Source: JBCBKZ01 sp039026975 (GTDB lineage Bacteria > Bacteroidota > Bacteroidia > J057). From it: 53,795 nt of DNA. Positions 16,108-24,285 of the stretch are shown one piece after another. The position numbers and the translations under genes are program-made. The notes below the pieces were generated by a model. The model was not told the DNA's origin, searched no databases, and saw only the letters and a list, made by a program, of their open reading frames with translations. Position 1 is the first letter of the stretch; each line of letters begins with the position of its first letter. The stretch lies in contig JBCCLI010000002.1 of assembly GCA_039026975.1 (NCBI GenBank), positions 1-53,795 of the forward strand, in the 5' to 3' direction.

Positions 16108-17312
16108 ATGTGACACTACATGCTATAGAGGGGACATTACTTGTCTATTTAGCTTTTGCCATCAGCTATTTGTTTGCCTATGGGGTAATGGGGTATTTCT
16201 ACAGAAATCCTCTGAGAAGGAAGCTGGTAGTAGAGAGATCTGTGAAAATAGCTGTTATGATCCCGGCTTATAAAGAAGACCTGGTCATACTGCACACAGC
16301 TAAAAAAGCCTTAGCTCTTCAGTATCCTGCTAAGGATTTTGATGTATGGGTCATAGCGGATTCCCTTCAGAATGAAACGCTCCAAAAACTTAAGAAGTCC
16401 AAGGTGAAACTGGTAGAGGTCTCCTTTGATTCTTCCACCAAGGCCAAAGCCCTGAACACAGCCATGAAAAGAATGCCTAATAAGTATGAATTGGTATTTA
16501 TTCTGGACGCAGATAATATAGCTCAGCAGGATGCCCTCATGAAAATCAGGCAGGCCTACCTATCTGGGTATAAGGTTATTCAGGCACATAGAGTAGCTAA
16601 AAATTTGAATACAGGCTTTTCTGTTCTCGATGGAATTAGTGAAGAAATCAACAATCATATTTTTAGTAAGGGACATAGAGCTGTAGGGCTTTCGTCTAGG
16701 TTAGTAGGTTCTGGTATGGCCTTCGAGTATCAGCTATTTAAGAAGACCATGAAAAATATAAAAGCAGTAGGGGGGTTTGATAAAGAGCTGGAATTGAAGC
16801 TCCTGAAAGAAGGCCATAAGTTTGAATATCTCCATAAGGTCAAGGTTTATGATGAAAAAGTAAGCAAAGGGGATGTGTTTGCCCGACAAAGGAGTAGGTG
16901 GATAGCTGCTCAGTTTTACTATGCAGCTAGATTTTTTCCTAATGCCTGTTGGCATCTTATCAGTAGGTTTAACCTGGATTATTTTGATAAGGCCTTGCAG
17001 ATGATATTACCACCGAGGTTACTTCTGCTAGGGGTGATCAGCATAGCTGGGATTACTGCATGGTTTTGGAGGGGTATGTCCTTACTATGGTGTGTACTTG
17101 CCGTGGGGATGGTGCTTGCCTTCCTCATTTCGGTACCTAAGTATTTCTTTCATCCCAGGTACTTGAAAAAACTAGTTCTTCTCCCTTATGCCTTTTTGCT
17201 GATGATGTTAGCCATGCTAAAAATAAAGGGGGCCAACAAAACCTTTTACCATACCCCCCACGAGGAAGTAGAGCCTACTTTGTCTAACCCTAAACGTATG
17301 CAAGGCACATGA
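16104..17312 (+). CDS. membrane-anchored processive-type family 2 glycosyltransferase
   Basis: A 402-residue GT2 enzyme with an N-terminal membrane helix (about 10-33), a catalytic GT-A domain (about 48-270) and two to three C-terminal membrane helices (about 300-370). Motifs are VMIPAYKED (51-59), FILDADN (132-138, DxD) and RQRSRW (261-266, the QxxRW motif of processive enzymes such as cellulose or hyaluronan synthases). It starts with an ATGA overlap onto the previous gene, and its own stop overlaps the ATG of a 44-codon ORF. It probably extends the lipid-linked repeat unit. Confidence 0.87.
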   Translation: MNVTLHAIEGTLLVYLAFAISYLFAYGVMGYFYRNPLRRKLVVERSVKIAVMIPAYKEDLVILHTAKKALALQYPAKDFDVWVIADSLQNETLQKLKKSKVKLVEVSFDSSTKAKALNTAMKRMPNKYELVFILDADNIAQQDALMKIRQAYLSGYKVIQAHRVAKNLNTGFSVLDGISEEINNHIFSKGHRAVGLSSRLVGSGMAFEYQLFKKTMKNIKAVGGFDKELELKLLKEGHKFEYLHKVKVYDEKVSKGDVFARQRSRWIAAQFYYAARFFPNACWHLISRFNLDYFDKALQMILPPRLLLLGVISIAGITAWFWRGMSLLWCVLAVGMVLAFLISVPKYFFHPRYLKKLVLLPYAFLLMMLAMLKIKGANKTFYHTPHEEVEPTLSNPKRMQGT

Positions 17313-17443
17313 CAGGCACAGGGTTTCCTTGGGATATGGTATTCCTGGCACTGATGATAGGGATTCTCCTGGGAATGAGAAATGGGAAGAAGCAGAAAAA
17401 AAGAATTGCAGAACAAGATGAAACAGATTCTCCAAATATGTAA
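17309..17443 (+). CDS. 44-residue single-pass membrane peptide (small ORF)
   Basis: A short ORF of 44 codons. The ATG overlaps the TGA of the preceding glycosyltransferase (ATGA at 17309-17312), and the stop lies 26 nt inside the start of the next glycosyltransferase. The predicted peptide begins MTGTGFPWDMVFLALMIGIL, with one hydrophobic helix at about 9-23, followed by a strongly basic stretch (RNGKKQKKR) and an acidic tail. Both ATGA coupling and a membrane-helix-plus-basic-flank design argue that it is a real gene. Its function is unknown; an accessory subunit for the flanking membrane glycosyltransferase is one possibility. Confidence 0.5.
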   Translation: MTGTGFPWDMVFLALMIGILLGMRNGKKQKKRIAEQDETDSPNM

Positions 17444-18593
17444 ATCCCTACCATTTGAGGTTAAAGGTGGCATACAGACACATGTGTGGGAACTTTCCCT
17501 ATCCCTACAAAGGAAGGGGTATAAGGTAAGTATCCTTTCGGCTGGCAGTTTCCAAAAGGGCATTCAGCAGGAGCAGAGGGAAGGGGTTGAGATTATTAGA
17601 ATCCCGTATTTTCCAGGAAGGAGAATCCCCTTAGTGGGGAAGACTTGTGATGAAATGTTCTTTAATTTAGCAGTGATGGGCTGGTTGCGGAAGCATCATC
17701 ATAGCTATGGGGTAATCCATTGTCATGGGAGGAGTGGCTTATTCATTCCCTCAGAGGTCCACCCCAGCAAAACCTGCATAACTTTCCATGGCTTAGCGCA
17801 GGTAGAGTATTACCACAGCTACATACAGAACAGGCGTTTCTCTTTTGATCTTTGGATTCACCAGTTGATCAATAGACATACAGAAAAGGTAGCGTATCAA
17901 AGGGCCTCCAAGGTAATAGCGGTCTCTAAAGATCTGAAAGTTAACCTGGAGAAAATCTACGGTAGTAGAAGGGGGGGGATAAAAATCATCCCTAATGGAA
18001 TCATCAGCAGGTATTTTGCAGATCAGGTGGCAAGAGAAAAACTCATCTGCTTTGTAGGTAGGTTCCATCAGATAAAAGGCATTATGCTATTACCTGAAAT
18101 CCTGTCTTACTTACCTGCTGAAGTAAAAATGGTGTGTATAGGGGGAGGTCCTGATGAAGAAGCTCTTAAAAGGAAAGTTAATGTCATGGGACTAGCCCAC
18201 AGGGTTATCTTTCCGGGTTTTCTAGGGAAGGAAGAGATCTATACCTGGATGCGTAGGGCCAGTTGTATGCTGATGCCTTCTAGGAATGAAACCTTTGGGA
18301 TAGTAGTGCTGGAGGCAGGCATGTGTTCCCTGCCAGTGGTGGCAGCAGATATACCCGCTCTACATGAAATCATAGACCATGGAGAAGATGGCTTTTTAGC
18401 TAAGAAAGATGAAGTAGCTGAGTATGTACTTTATGTAAAGGAGATACTTAATGATGAAGAGATGGCGGAAGCACTGGGGACAGCCCTGCAAGAGAAGGTT
18501 TGTAGAAAGTATACATGGTCGGCAGTCTCTGATCAGGTAATAGATGTATATAGGACTTCCATAGAAAAGAAGGATGCGGAAATGGCTTTATAA
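17418..18593 (+). CDS. family 4 (GT-B) glycosyltransferase
   Basis: About 391 residues from ATG 17418 (MKQILQICKSLPFEVKGGIQTHVWELS). The reading frame extends to ATG 17382, but the added lysine-rich 12 residues are unlike the family. GT-B signs are KGGIQTHVWEL (16-26, N-terminal glycine loop), ICFVGRFHQIKG (about 210-221), VCIGGGPDEEALK (about 234-246) and the E-x7-E motif NETFGIVVLEAG (about 289-300). It is embedded in the locus, with the previous small ORF and the next flippase gene both overlapping it. The donor sugar is not identifiable. Confidence 0.88.
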   Translation: MKQILQICKSLPFEVKGGIQTHVWELSLSLQRKGYKVSILSAGSFQKGIQQEQREGVEIIRIPYFPGRRIPLVGKTCDEMFFNLAVMGWLRKHHHSYGVIHCHGRSGLFIPSEVHPSKTCITFHGLAQVEYYHSYIQNRRFSFDLWIHQLINRHTEKVAYQRASKVIAVSKDLKVNLEKIYGSRRGGIKIIPNGIISRYFADQVAREKLICFVGRFHQIKGIMLLPEILSYLPAEVKMVCIGGGPDEEALKRKVNVMGLAHRVIFPGFLGKEEIYTWMRRASCMLMPSRNETFGIVVLEAGMCSLPVVAADIPALHEIIDHGEDGFLAKKDEVAEYVLYVKEILNDEEMAEALGTALQEKVCRKYTWSAVSDQVIDVYRTSIEKKDAEMAL

Positions 18594-19929
18594 GGGCTCT
18601 TATGCTCTGGCTGGAAATGTATTTCAACTGGGCTTTGCTTTCCTCACTTTCTTGATATTAGTGAGAATACTGAGTCCAGAAGCCTTAGGTACCTGGGTGT
18701 TATATATGTTAGTGATTTCCATAGCGGAAATGGCCCGCCAGGGATTTGTTCAGCAGGGGATGGTAAAGTATGGGAGTGAGGAAAAGGAGCATTATAAGGA
18801 AATAGTAGGGGCAGGGTTTTTCCTTCAAATGATCATCAGCTTGGGAATCAGTATACTCTTGTATGGACTGGCACCTCTCTTAGCCATTTTCTGGAAAGCA
18901 GGAGACTTACTATTACTTTTTAGGTTTGCATTTCTGTATATGTTTTCCTCTTCCATCCTACGTTTCATAGAGGGCTTATGTCTCTTAAATCAAGACTACC
19001 GGAAGCTGGCGTTGGGGTACCTGATTTATGGAATTTTATTTGCTGGAGGCATAGCGGTAGGTCTTGGAGCAGGATGGGAACGGGAGCTATTTTTTCTACT
19101 CTTATGGCAATCTGCCAGTTTTCTGTTAACCGTAGTATGTTTACTTCCGAAGGTTTCAAGCTACTGGAAACTATCTTTTCTCTCTAAGAAATGGACCTTA
19201 AAACTATTTCAATATGGGAAGTATACTCTAGGGAACAGCTTAAGTTCCTTAGCCTTCCAGAAAACGGATGTCATCATGTTAGGTACATTCTTGGGTCCGG
19301 GAGCAGTAGCCTGCTATAATGTAGCTACCAAGATTTGTACTTATATGGAGGTGCCTTTAAGGAGTGCAGCTCAGGTACTCTTTCCTAACCTAAGTAATGC
19401 GTACAAAGAGAAAGGCCTACGTGGAATTAAGCCTCTGTATATACAGGGTACGGCCATTCTTATCGGTATTATTTGGCCTATTGCTGGACTTACTTTCTTA
19501 TTTGCTGAGGACATTATCCTGCTGCTGGCTGGAGAAGAGTATGGAGAAGCTAAATATGTGTTATACATTCTCCTGATACATGTAATCCTGAAACCCATAG
19601 GTAATATGATGGGAACTACCCTGGATGCAGTGGGAAGACCTCAGGTAAACTTTACCCTTTTGATATTAAGCTTAGGGCTAAATCTGTTGTTCAACTATTT
19701 GTTCATTCCTATGTGGGGCATAGCGGGCGCAGCCATAGCTACCGTGTCTACAGTCATTATTTCTCTTACAGTAGGACAAATCTATACCTACAAGCAGTTC
19801 TCCTTTCATGGCTTGCAGGCAGTTGGGACGGTAATTCCCGTTTACAGGAAGTTTCTGTCTTCTTTGGGGCAGCAGTCCACATGGGAAAGAAAAGAGGCCA
19901 CCCCTCCGCCAGTACATAAAAAGAATTAA
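18574..19929 (+). CDS. polysaccharide flippase (Wzx / MATE-like)
   Basis: A 451-residue polytopic membrane protein with about 12-14 helices. The start, MRKWLYKGSYALAGNVFQLGFAFLTFLILVRILSPEALGTWVL, matches the Wzx/RfbX polysaccharide transporter family, and so does the internal KTDVIMLGTFLGPGAVACYNVATKI at about 230-254. It would flip undecaprenyl-linked repeat units to the periplasm. The gene overlaps the GT4 gene by 20 nt and is followed 4 nt later by a GT2 gene. Confidence 0.9.
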   Translation: MRKWLYKGSYALAGNVFQLGFAFLTFLILVRILSPEALGTWVLYMLVISIAEMARQGFVQQGMVKYGSEEKEHYKEIVGAGFFLQMIISLGISILLYGLAPLLAIFWKAGDLLLLFRFAFLYMFSSSILRFIEGLCLLNQDYRKLALGYLIYGILFAGGIAVGLGAGWERELFFLLLWQSASFLLTVVCLLPKVSSYWKLSFLSKKWTLKLFQYGKYTLGNSLSSLAFQKTDVIMLGTFLGPGAVACYNVATKICTYMEVPLRSAAQVLFPNLSNAYKEKGLRGIKPLYIQGTAILIGIIWPIAGLTFLFAEDIILLLAGEEYGEAKYVLYILLIHVILKPIGNMMGTTLDAVGRPQVNFTLLILSLGLNLLFNYLFIPMWGIAGAAIATVSTVIISLTVGQIYTYKQFSFHGLQAVGTVIPVYRKFLSSLGQQSTWERKEATPPPVHKKN

Positions 19930-19933
19930 GATA

Positions 19934-21094
19934 ATGGAAGTGTTATTTTGGATTTCCTGCTGTATCCTGGTCTATACCTATCTCCTGTATGGAGGACTTA
20001 TCTACTTACTCTGTCTTGGAAGAAAGGAGTCAGAGGAGCTAGGGGGAAATCATTTGCTTCCATTGACAGTAGTAATAGCTGCTTATAATGAGGAGGCATT
20101 TATCCAACAGAAGCTCTTAAATACTTTCTCCTTAGACTATCCTAGGGATTTACTGGAGGTACTAGTAGTTACAGATGGTTCTTCAGATCTCACCCCTGAA
20201 CTTGCCAGAAAGCATAGGGGAGTACGTGTTTTTCATGAGGATGAAAGGAAAGGAAAAATAGCCGCAGTCCATAGAATCATGGAGCATGTCCATACTCCTA
20301 TTACCGTTTATACAGATGCTAATACCCTACTGAATGTGGAAGCACTTATTGAGATCTCTAATAGATTTAGAGATCCTTCTATAGGGGTGGTTTCCGGAGA
20401 AAAGAAAATTCTTATACCCTCAGAGGCTGATGCCAGTACAGCCGGAGAGGGCCTTTACTGGAAATATGAGTCTATTCTCAAAAAATGGGATGCCAACTTA
20501 TATTCTGCGGTAGGTGCTGCTGGAGAACTATTTGCCATCAGAACAGATCTATACGAGGCAGTTCCTAAAGATACCCTCATTGAGGATTTTTACATGACCA
20601 TGAGAATAGCCCTAAGAGGATATAGGATAGCCTACACGGCTGAGGCGTACGCACAGGAAGAGGGGTCAGCCAATGTAAGAGAAGAAATGAAACGGAAAAT
20701 TCGGATAGCTGCCGGAGCTTTTCAGGCCATGAAACGCTTGGGGTTTATATTATCTCCCCTGAAGTTTCCACTGCTCAGTTTTCAGTATTTCTCACATAGG
20801 GTGATGCGGTGGACCTTAGCGCCTTTGGCTTTGCTATTACTGTTACTCAGTCACCTTGTGCTGGCGGGCTCAGAAGGTGGATTATATAGGCTAAGCTTAT
20901 TCCCCCATTTGGGGCTTTACCTCCTGGGGGCTTGTGGGTATTGGATGGAGAAGAAAAAGATCAAGCTCAAGGTTTTCTTTATTCCTTTTTACTTCTTGAT
21001 GATGAACTACTGTATGTACGCAGGATTTGTGAGATATCTACGTGGTAAGCAACAGGTTACCTGGGAGCGGGCAGAACGTAAACTGGCCGCTTAA
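19934..21094 (+). CDS. membrane-bound family 2 glycosyltransferase
   Basis: A 386-residue GT2 protein with an N-terminal membrane helix (about 5-28), a catalytic domain (LTVVIAAYNEE 44-54, VTDGSSD 79-85, TDAN 127-130 as the DxD equivalent, IEDFYMTMRIALRGYR further on) and three C-terminal helices (about 285-370). A strict QxxRW is not obvious; the corresponding region reads RKIRIAAGAFQ. It closes the first half of the exopolysaccharide locus. Its stop overlaps by 4 nt the stop of the convergent Hpt gene. Confidence 0.87.
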   Translation: MEVLFWISCCILVYTYLLYGGLIYLLCLGRKESEELGGNHLLPLTVVIAAYNEEAFIQQKLLNTFSLDYPRDLLEVLVVTDGSSDLTPELARKHRGVRVFHEDERKGKIAAVHRIMEHVHTPITVYTDANTLLNVEALIEISNRFRDPSIGVVSGEKKILIPSEADASTAGEGLYWKYESILKKWDANLYSAVGAAGELFAIRTDLYEAVPKDTLIEDFYMTMRIALRGYRIAYTAEAYAQEEGSANVREEMKRKIRIAAGAFQAMKRLGFILSPLKFPLLSFQYFSHRVMRWTLAPLALLLLLLSHLVLAGSEGGLYRLSLFPHLGLYLLGACGYWMEKKKIKLKVFFIPFYFLMMNYCMYAGFVRYLRGKQQVTWERAERKLAA

Positions 21095-21351
21095 TAGGAG
21101 AGCTGTTTCTCTAATTCAGAGATTAAAATCTCAATGAGGCTATCATCTTTCTCCCCTTCTCCATACTTAAAAACGAGTTCCACTTCCTCTGCTTTTTTCA
21201 TCAAGTCCATAAATCCTAACATACCACTGGCAGACTTAACCTTATGGGCTGCAGTTACCACAAGCTCATAATCATGTAGGGTAAAGCCTTTTTTGAGATT
21301 GGATAACTCTTCAGATATTTCTTCCTTAAAGATGACTAGTAATTCTTCCAT
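21091..21351 (-). CDS. Hpt-domain phosphotransfer protein
   Basis: An 86-residue stand-alone histidine-phosphotransfer domain. The phosphorylatable His36 lies in AHKVKSASGMLGF (35-47), matching the Hpt signature H-K-x-K-(S/G)-x-(S/A)-x-x-(L/I)-G. The rest is an alpha-helical bundle with acidic residues. It would relay phosphate between a hybrid kinase and a receiver protein. It sits on the opposite strand inside the exopolysaccharide locus, back to back with the response-regulator gene across a 225-nt intergenic region. The obvious partner is the adjacent receiver protein; no histidine kinase is in the window. Confidence 0.85.
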   Translation of the reverse strand: MEELLVIFKEEISEELSNLKKGFTLHDYELVVTAAHKVKSASGMLGFMDLMKKAEEVELVFKYGEGEKDDSLIEILISELEKQLSY

Positions 21352-21491
21352 GACTATAATATTTACGGTAGAATAAAGCCTAAAATAATTCTACCTGACT
21401 AAATAGCGTAGGAAGAAATTCCAAAAGTATAACCCTCTGTATCAATTCCTTCTGTCATCTGGATCTGCTTAATCGGGCAGTTTCTGTCATT

Positions 21492-21521
21492 TACCGATTA
21501 GCAGGTGCTGCCTACCGATTA
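21492..21521. promoter_or_regulatory. perfect 9-bp direct repeat with 12-bp spacing, LytTR-like operator
   Basis: TACCGATTA occurs at 21492-21500 (inside taccgattagcagg) and again at 21513-21521 (inside taccgattaacag), separated by exactly 12 nt, so the period is 21 bp or two helical turns. An inverted third copy, ctgcttaatcgg, lies at about 21464-21475. The block is in the 225-nt space between the divergent Hpt and response-regulator genes, about 55-85 nt upstream of the latter. A 9-bp repeat with 12-bp spacing is the layout bound by LytTR-type regulators. That protein assignment is inference; no LytTR gene is in the window. Confidence 0.5.
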
Positions 21522-21576
21522 ACAGCCTGTAGCGAGGCTAAAAACACGGAATTTTATAACTGTAAATAAGAATGGC

Positions 21577-21972
21577 ATGAATGACAGCATATTGATCATA
21601 GATGATAGCAAGGTAATAAGGAAGTTTTTGGGGGATTATCTATCTGATTACTACGAGGTACACACTGCTTCCAATGGCAAAGAAGCATTTAAGTGGCTTC
21701 GTACATTTCAGACTTGTTCCCTGGTAATTGCTGATTTGAACATGCCGGAACTTGATGGATTTACCTTTTTATCCATGATAAGAGATAGTGGGATATATGG
21801 AGAAATTCCAGTGATAATTGTGTCAGGTGAGCGTAAAAGCCAGGTGAGAATTGATTGCCTGAAAGCAGGTGCAACAGATTTTATAACTAAGCCTTTCAAC
21901 CCTGAAGAACTACAAGTAAAAATTGACAAAATTATTTCTGAAAGGAAAAAAGGACAGCTGGCTAATAGCTAA
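21577..21972 (+). CDS. single-domain response regulator (CheY-like)
   Basis: A 131-residue receiver domain with no output domain. Expected residues are present: Asp9-Asp10 acidic pair in ILIIDDSK, phospho-acceptor Asp53 in IADLNMPELDG, Ser83 in IVSGE and Lys105 in ITKPF. It would accept phosphate from an Hpt or kinase and act by protein contact. Its stop codon overlaps the ATG of the sugar-transferase gene (TAATG), a strong sign of coupled expression. The neighbouring Hpt gene suggests a relay controlling polysaccharide synthesis. Confidence 0.92.
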   Translation: MNDSILIIDDSKVIRKFLGDYLSDYYEVHTASNGKEAFKWLRTFQTCSLVIADLNMPELDGFTFLSMIRDSGIYGEIPVIIVSGERKSQVRIDCLKAGATDFITKPFNPEELQVKIDKIISERKKGQLANS

Positions 21973-23117
21973 TGAATGTAGTACTACAGGAAAAAAAAGG
22001 TTCCCTACTTTTATCTGGAAATGTAAGAACTGAAACCATATCCTTGTTGGAAAAGGCTGGATATGAGGTGGTACTAATTAACTTTTTTAAGCTTAGTGGC
22101 CAACTGGTTTTGGAGAATGCACAAGCCGAGCTCTATTATATATCTGAGGAAGAGGTTCCTATTACGGAAAAGCTGTTCTTAATGCTGGAGGAAACAGGTA
22201 TTTACAAGAGGAGAGCCAGAATTATCATTTGTGCAGGGGGGCATACAGGAGCGGGGAGTAAGTTGATTCCTTTTGTAGATGATGTGTATGATACAGGAGT
22301 AGAGATAGAGAAAATACTCAGGAGGATAAAACACCTTGAGCTACTTAAAGAGTCAGTTCCAGCCAGTAGTAATTATAGCCTACCCACTACCTTCAAACTC
22401 CCCCTCTGGAAAAGAGTATTTGATCTGATGGTTACTTCTACTATTCTGATCGTATTCAGCCCCCTTTTTCTACTGGTTATCTTGCTGATCAGGCTAGATT
22501 CCAAAGGGCCTGTTTTCTACACCTCTAAGCGAGTGGGCACAGGCTATAAAACCTTTGACTTTTATAAGTTCAGATCCATGAAGGTACAAGCAGATCAGCT
22601 GATTAATACGCTTGATGGATTAAATACATACAGTGAGCCAGAAAAGGGTGGCTGGGAAAAGGAGCTGATCTATAATCCACATTCCGTCCAATATATTTCA
22701 GATGAAGGGGAGATAACAGAAGAGGAGGTTGAACAAGAAAAGGAAAGGAAGGAACACAACTCTTTTTTCAAAGCTAAAAACGATCCCAGAATCACCCGGG
22801 TAGGGAGAATAATTAGGAAGCTTAGCATAGATGAATTCCCACAACTCATTAATGTCCTTAAGGGAGAAATGTCAATTGTAGGTAACAGACCTTTACCATT
22901 ATATGAGGCTGAAAAGCTGACTAGTGATGAGTGGGCGGCACGTTTTTTTGCCCCTGCTGGCCTGACGGGCCTTTGGCAGGTGAATGATTTTGCCCATGCT
23001 AAGCTAAGCATAGAAGAACGCAAGCAGCTAGACAATGAATATGCAGAGAATTTTTCCTTTTGGCTGGATATGAAAATTCTCCTAAAAACACTTCCTGCCA
23101 TGGTGCTACATGAATAG
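21972..23117 (+). CDS. initiating sugar-phosphate transferase with an N-terminal pseudo-receiver-like domain
   Basis: A 381-residue protein. Residues about 144-381 form a bacterial sugar transferase (WcaJ/ExoY type) that puts the first sugar-phosphate on undecaprenyl phosphate: KRVFDLM (147-153), a membrane hairpin (154-173), KRVGTGYKTFDFYKFRSM (186-203), NDPRITRVGRIIRKLSIDEF (270-289), GEMSIVGNRPLP (298-309) and GLTGLWQV (330-337). A strongly acidic insert of about 60 residues lies at 207-266. Residues 1-125 resemble a receiver fold in strand/helix order, but the positions of the acidic pair, phospho-Asp and Lys are not conserved (for example SGN and YYIS), so it cannot be phosphorylated in the usual way. 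It is translationally coupled to the response regulator. Confidence 0.87.
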   Translation: MNVVLQEKKGSLLLSGNVRTETISLLEKAGYEVVLINFFKLSGQLVLENAQAELYYISEEEVPITEKLFLMLEETGIYKRRARIIICAGGHTGAGSKLIPFVDDVYDTGVEIEKILRRIKHLELLKESVPASSNYSLPTTFKLPLWKRVFDLMVTSTILIVFSPLFLLVILLIRLDSKGPVFYTSKRVGTGYKTFDFYKFRSMKVQADQLINTLDGLNTYSEPEKGGWEKELIYNPHSVQYISDEGEITEEEVEQEKERKEHNSFFKAKNDPRITRVGRIIRKLSIDEFPQLINVLKGEMSIVGNRPLPLYEAEKLTSDEWAARFFAPAGLTGLWQVNDFAHAKLSIEERKQLDNEYAENFSFWLDMKILLKTLPAMVLHE

Positions 23118-24285
23118 GCCTTACTTACATATCGTTCAAGCAAAACTTACTCGTGTTACTTCGGGAGGGAGATATATTGCAGAAATAGATGGCCTGAGAT
23201 TTCTGGCCATTATGCCGGTCATTTTGCATCACCTCAGTGAGCGAATGATTAAGTATTATCCACAAGAGGTAAGTGGGACGTATGAAGGGCAGTTTTTCCC
23301 TTATCTGGTCAGTAGAGGCAGCATAGGGGTCCTACTATTCTTTGCTATTAGCGGTTTTATTTTGGCTTTACCTTTTGCAAACTATTATGCTGGTGCTGGC
23401 AAGGAGATCTCACTAAAGAAGTACTACCGCCGGAGACTAACCCGTCTTGAGCCTCCTTATATCTTATGGATGACTCTTTTTGCGTGTATTCTCCTTAAAC
23501 GAGGAGTATATACAGGAGAGACTTTAATAGGTCATTATCTAAGTAGTATTTTTTACGTTCACTACTTTGTTTATCAGGAGTTTTCCATCATTAACCCAGT
23601 AGCCTGGTCGCTAGAAATAGAAATCCAATTCTACTTACTGGCCCCCTTGCTGGCTAAGCTCGTCTTTAAATACCTACCAGAGAGAAGGAGGGCTGTTCTT
23701 CTTGCTGCTGTCATTATTGGCTGGATAGTCTGCATGCAGCTAGCTGGCTGGAACAAGACGCCACTCAAATTTACTTTGCTAGGGCAGCTACCCTACTTTT
23801 TGACAGGCTATTGGGTGGCTAACTGGTATCTCTTCCATAAAAAGAACCCTTCTTCTAAGCAGCTAATTTGGGATTTGCTAGGGGTAAGTGCCTTCATAAG
23901 CATGTTATTCAGTTGGAGTGAAGAGGGAATTCTTACGGTGGTTTTTGTTGCGGCACTAGCTATTCTCATGCTGGCTGCTTTTAATGGAAAACTACTACCA
24001 GCTGTCCTGAGATACCCATGGATCAGCATTATAGGAGGTATGTGTTATACCATTTACCTCACACACCTGCCTTTACTGGAGCTACTTTTTCAGTTTTCCA
24101 GTCAGCTGGCTTTTCAGGGTCCTTACTGGCTCCATTTGATCATGCAGGTAGGAGTATGCTTGCCGGTCTTACTCCTGCTGTCAGCTATCTTTTTCCTCTA
24201 CACAGAAAAACCCTTTATGAAAAAAGACGCTTTCAGGCGGCTGTGGAAAAATACGACTTTAGTTGAATTGGTAACCAGGGAATAG
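23110..24285 (+). CDS. acyltransferase 3 family membrane protein (OafA-like)
   Basis: A 391-residue polytopic inner-membrane O-acyltransferase. The family start motif EIDGLRFLAIMPVILHHL (25-42, with the conserved His) is present, followed by YLVSRGSIGVLLFFAISGF (about 58-76) and the RRLTRLEPPYILW motif (about 105-117). About ten hydrophobic segments follow. It would acetylate or otherwise acylate sugars of the exopolysaccharide. It overlaps the sugar-transferase gene by 8 nt and directly abuts the TolC-like gene. Confidence 0.88.
   Translation: MNRPYLHIVQAKLTRVTSGGRYIAEIDGLRFLAIMPVILHHLSERMIKYYPQEVSGTYEGQFFPYLVSRGSIGVLLFFAISGFILALPFANYYAGAGKEISLKKYYRRRLTRLEPPYILWMTLFACILLKRGVYTGETLIGHYLSSIFYVHYFVYQEFSIINPVAWSLEIEIQFYLLAPLLAKLVFKYLPERRRAVLLAAVIIGWIVCMQLAGWNKTPLKFTLLGQLPYFLTGYWVANWYLFHKKNPSSKQLIWDLLGVSAFISMLFSWSEEGILTVVFVAALAILMLAAFNGKLLPAVLRYPWISIIGGMCYTIYLTHLPLLELLFQFSSQLAFQGPYWLHLIMQVGVCLPVLLLLSAIFFLYTEKPFMKKDAFRRLWKNTTLVELVTRE

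Noticed and set aside
22670..23143. 157-residue reverse-strand ORF, Ser-rich
   Set aside because: Shadow of the sugar-transferase gene, whose conserved motifs fall in this interval.
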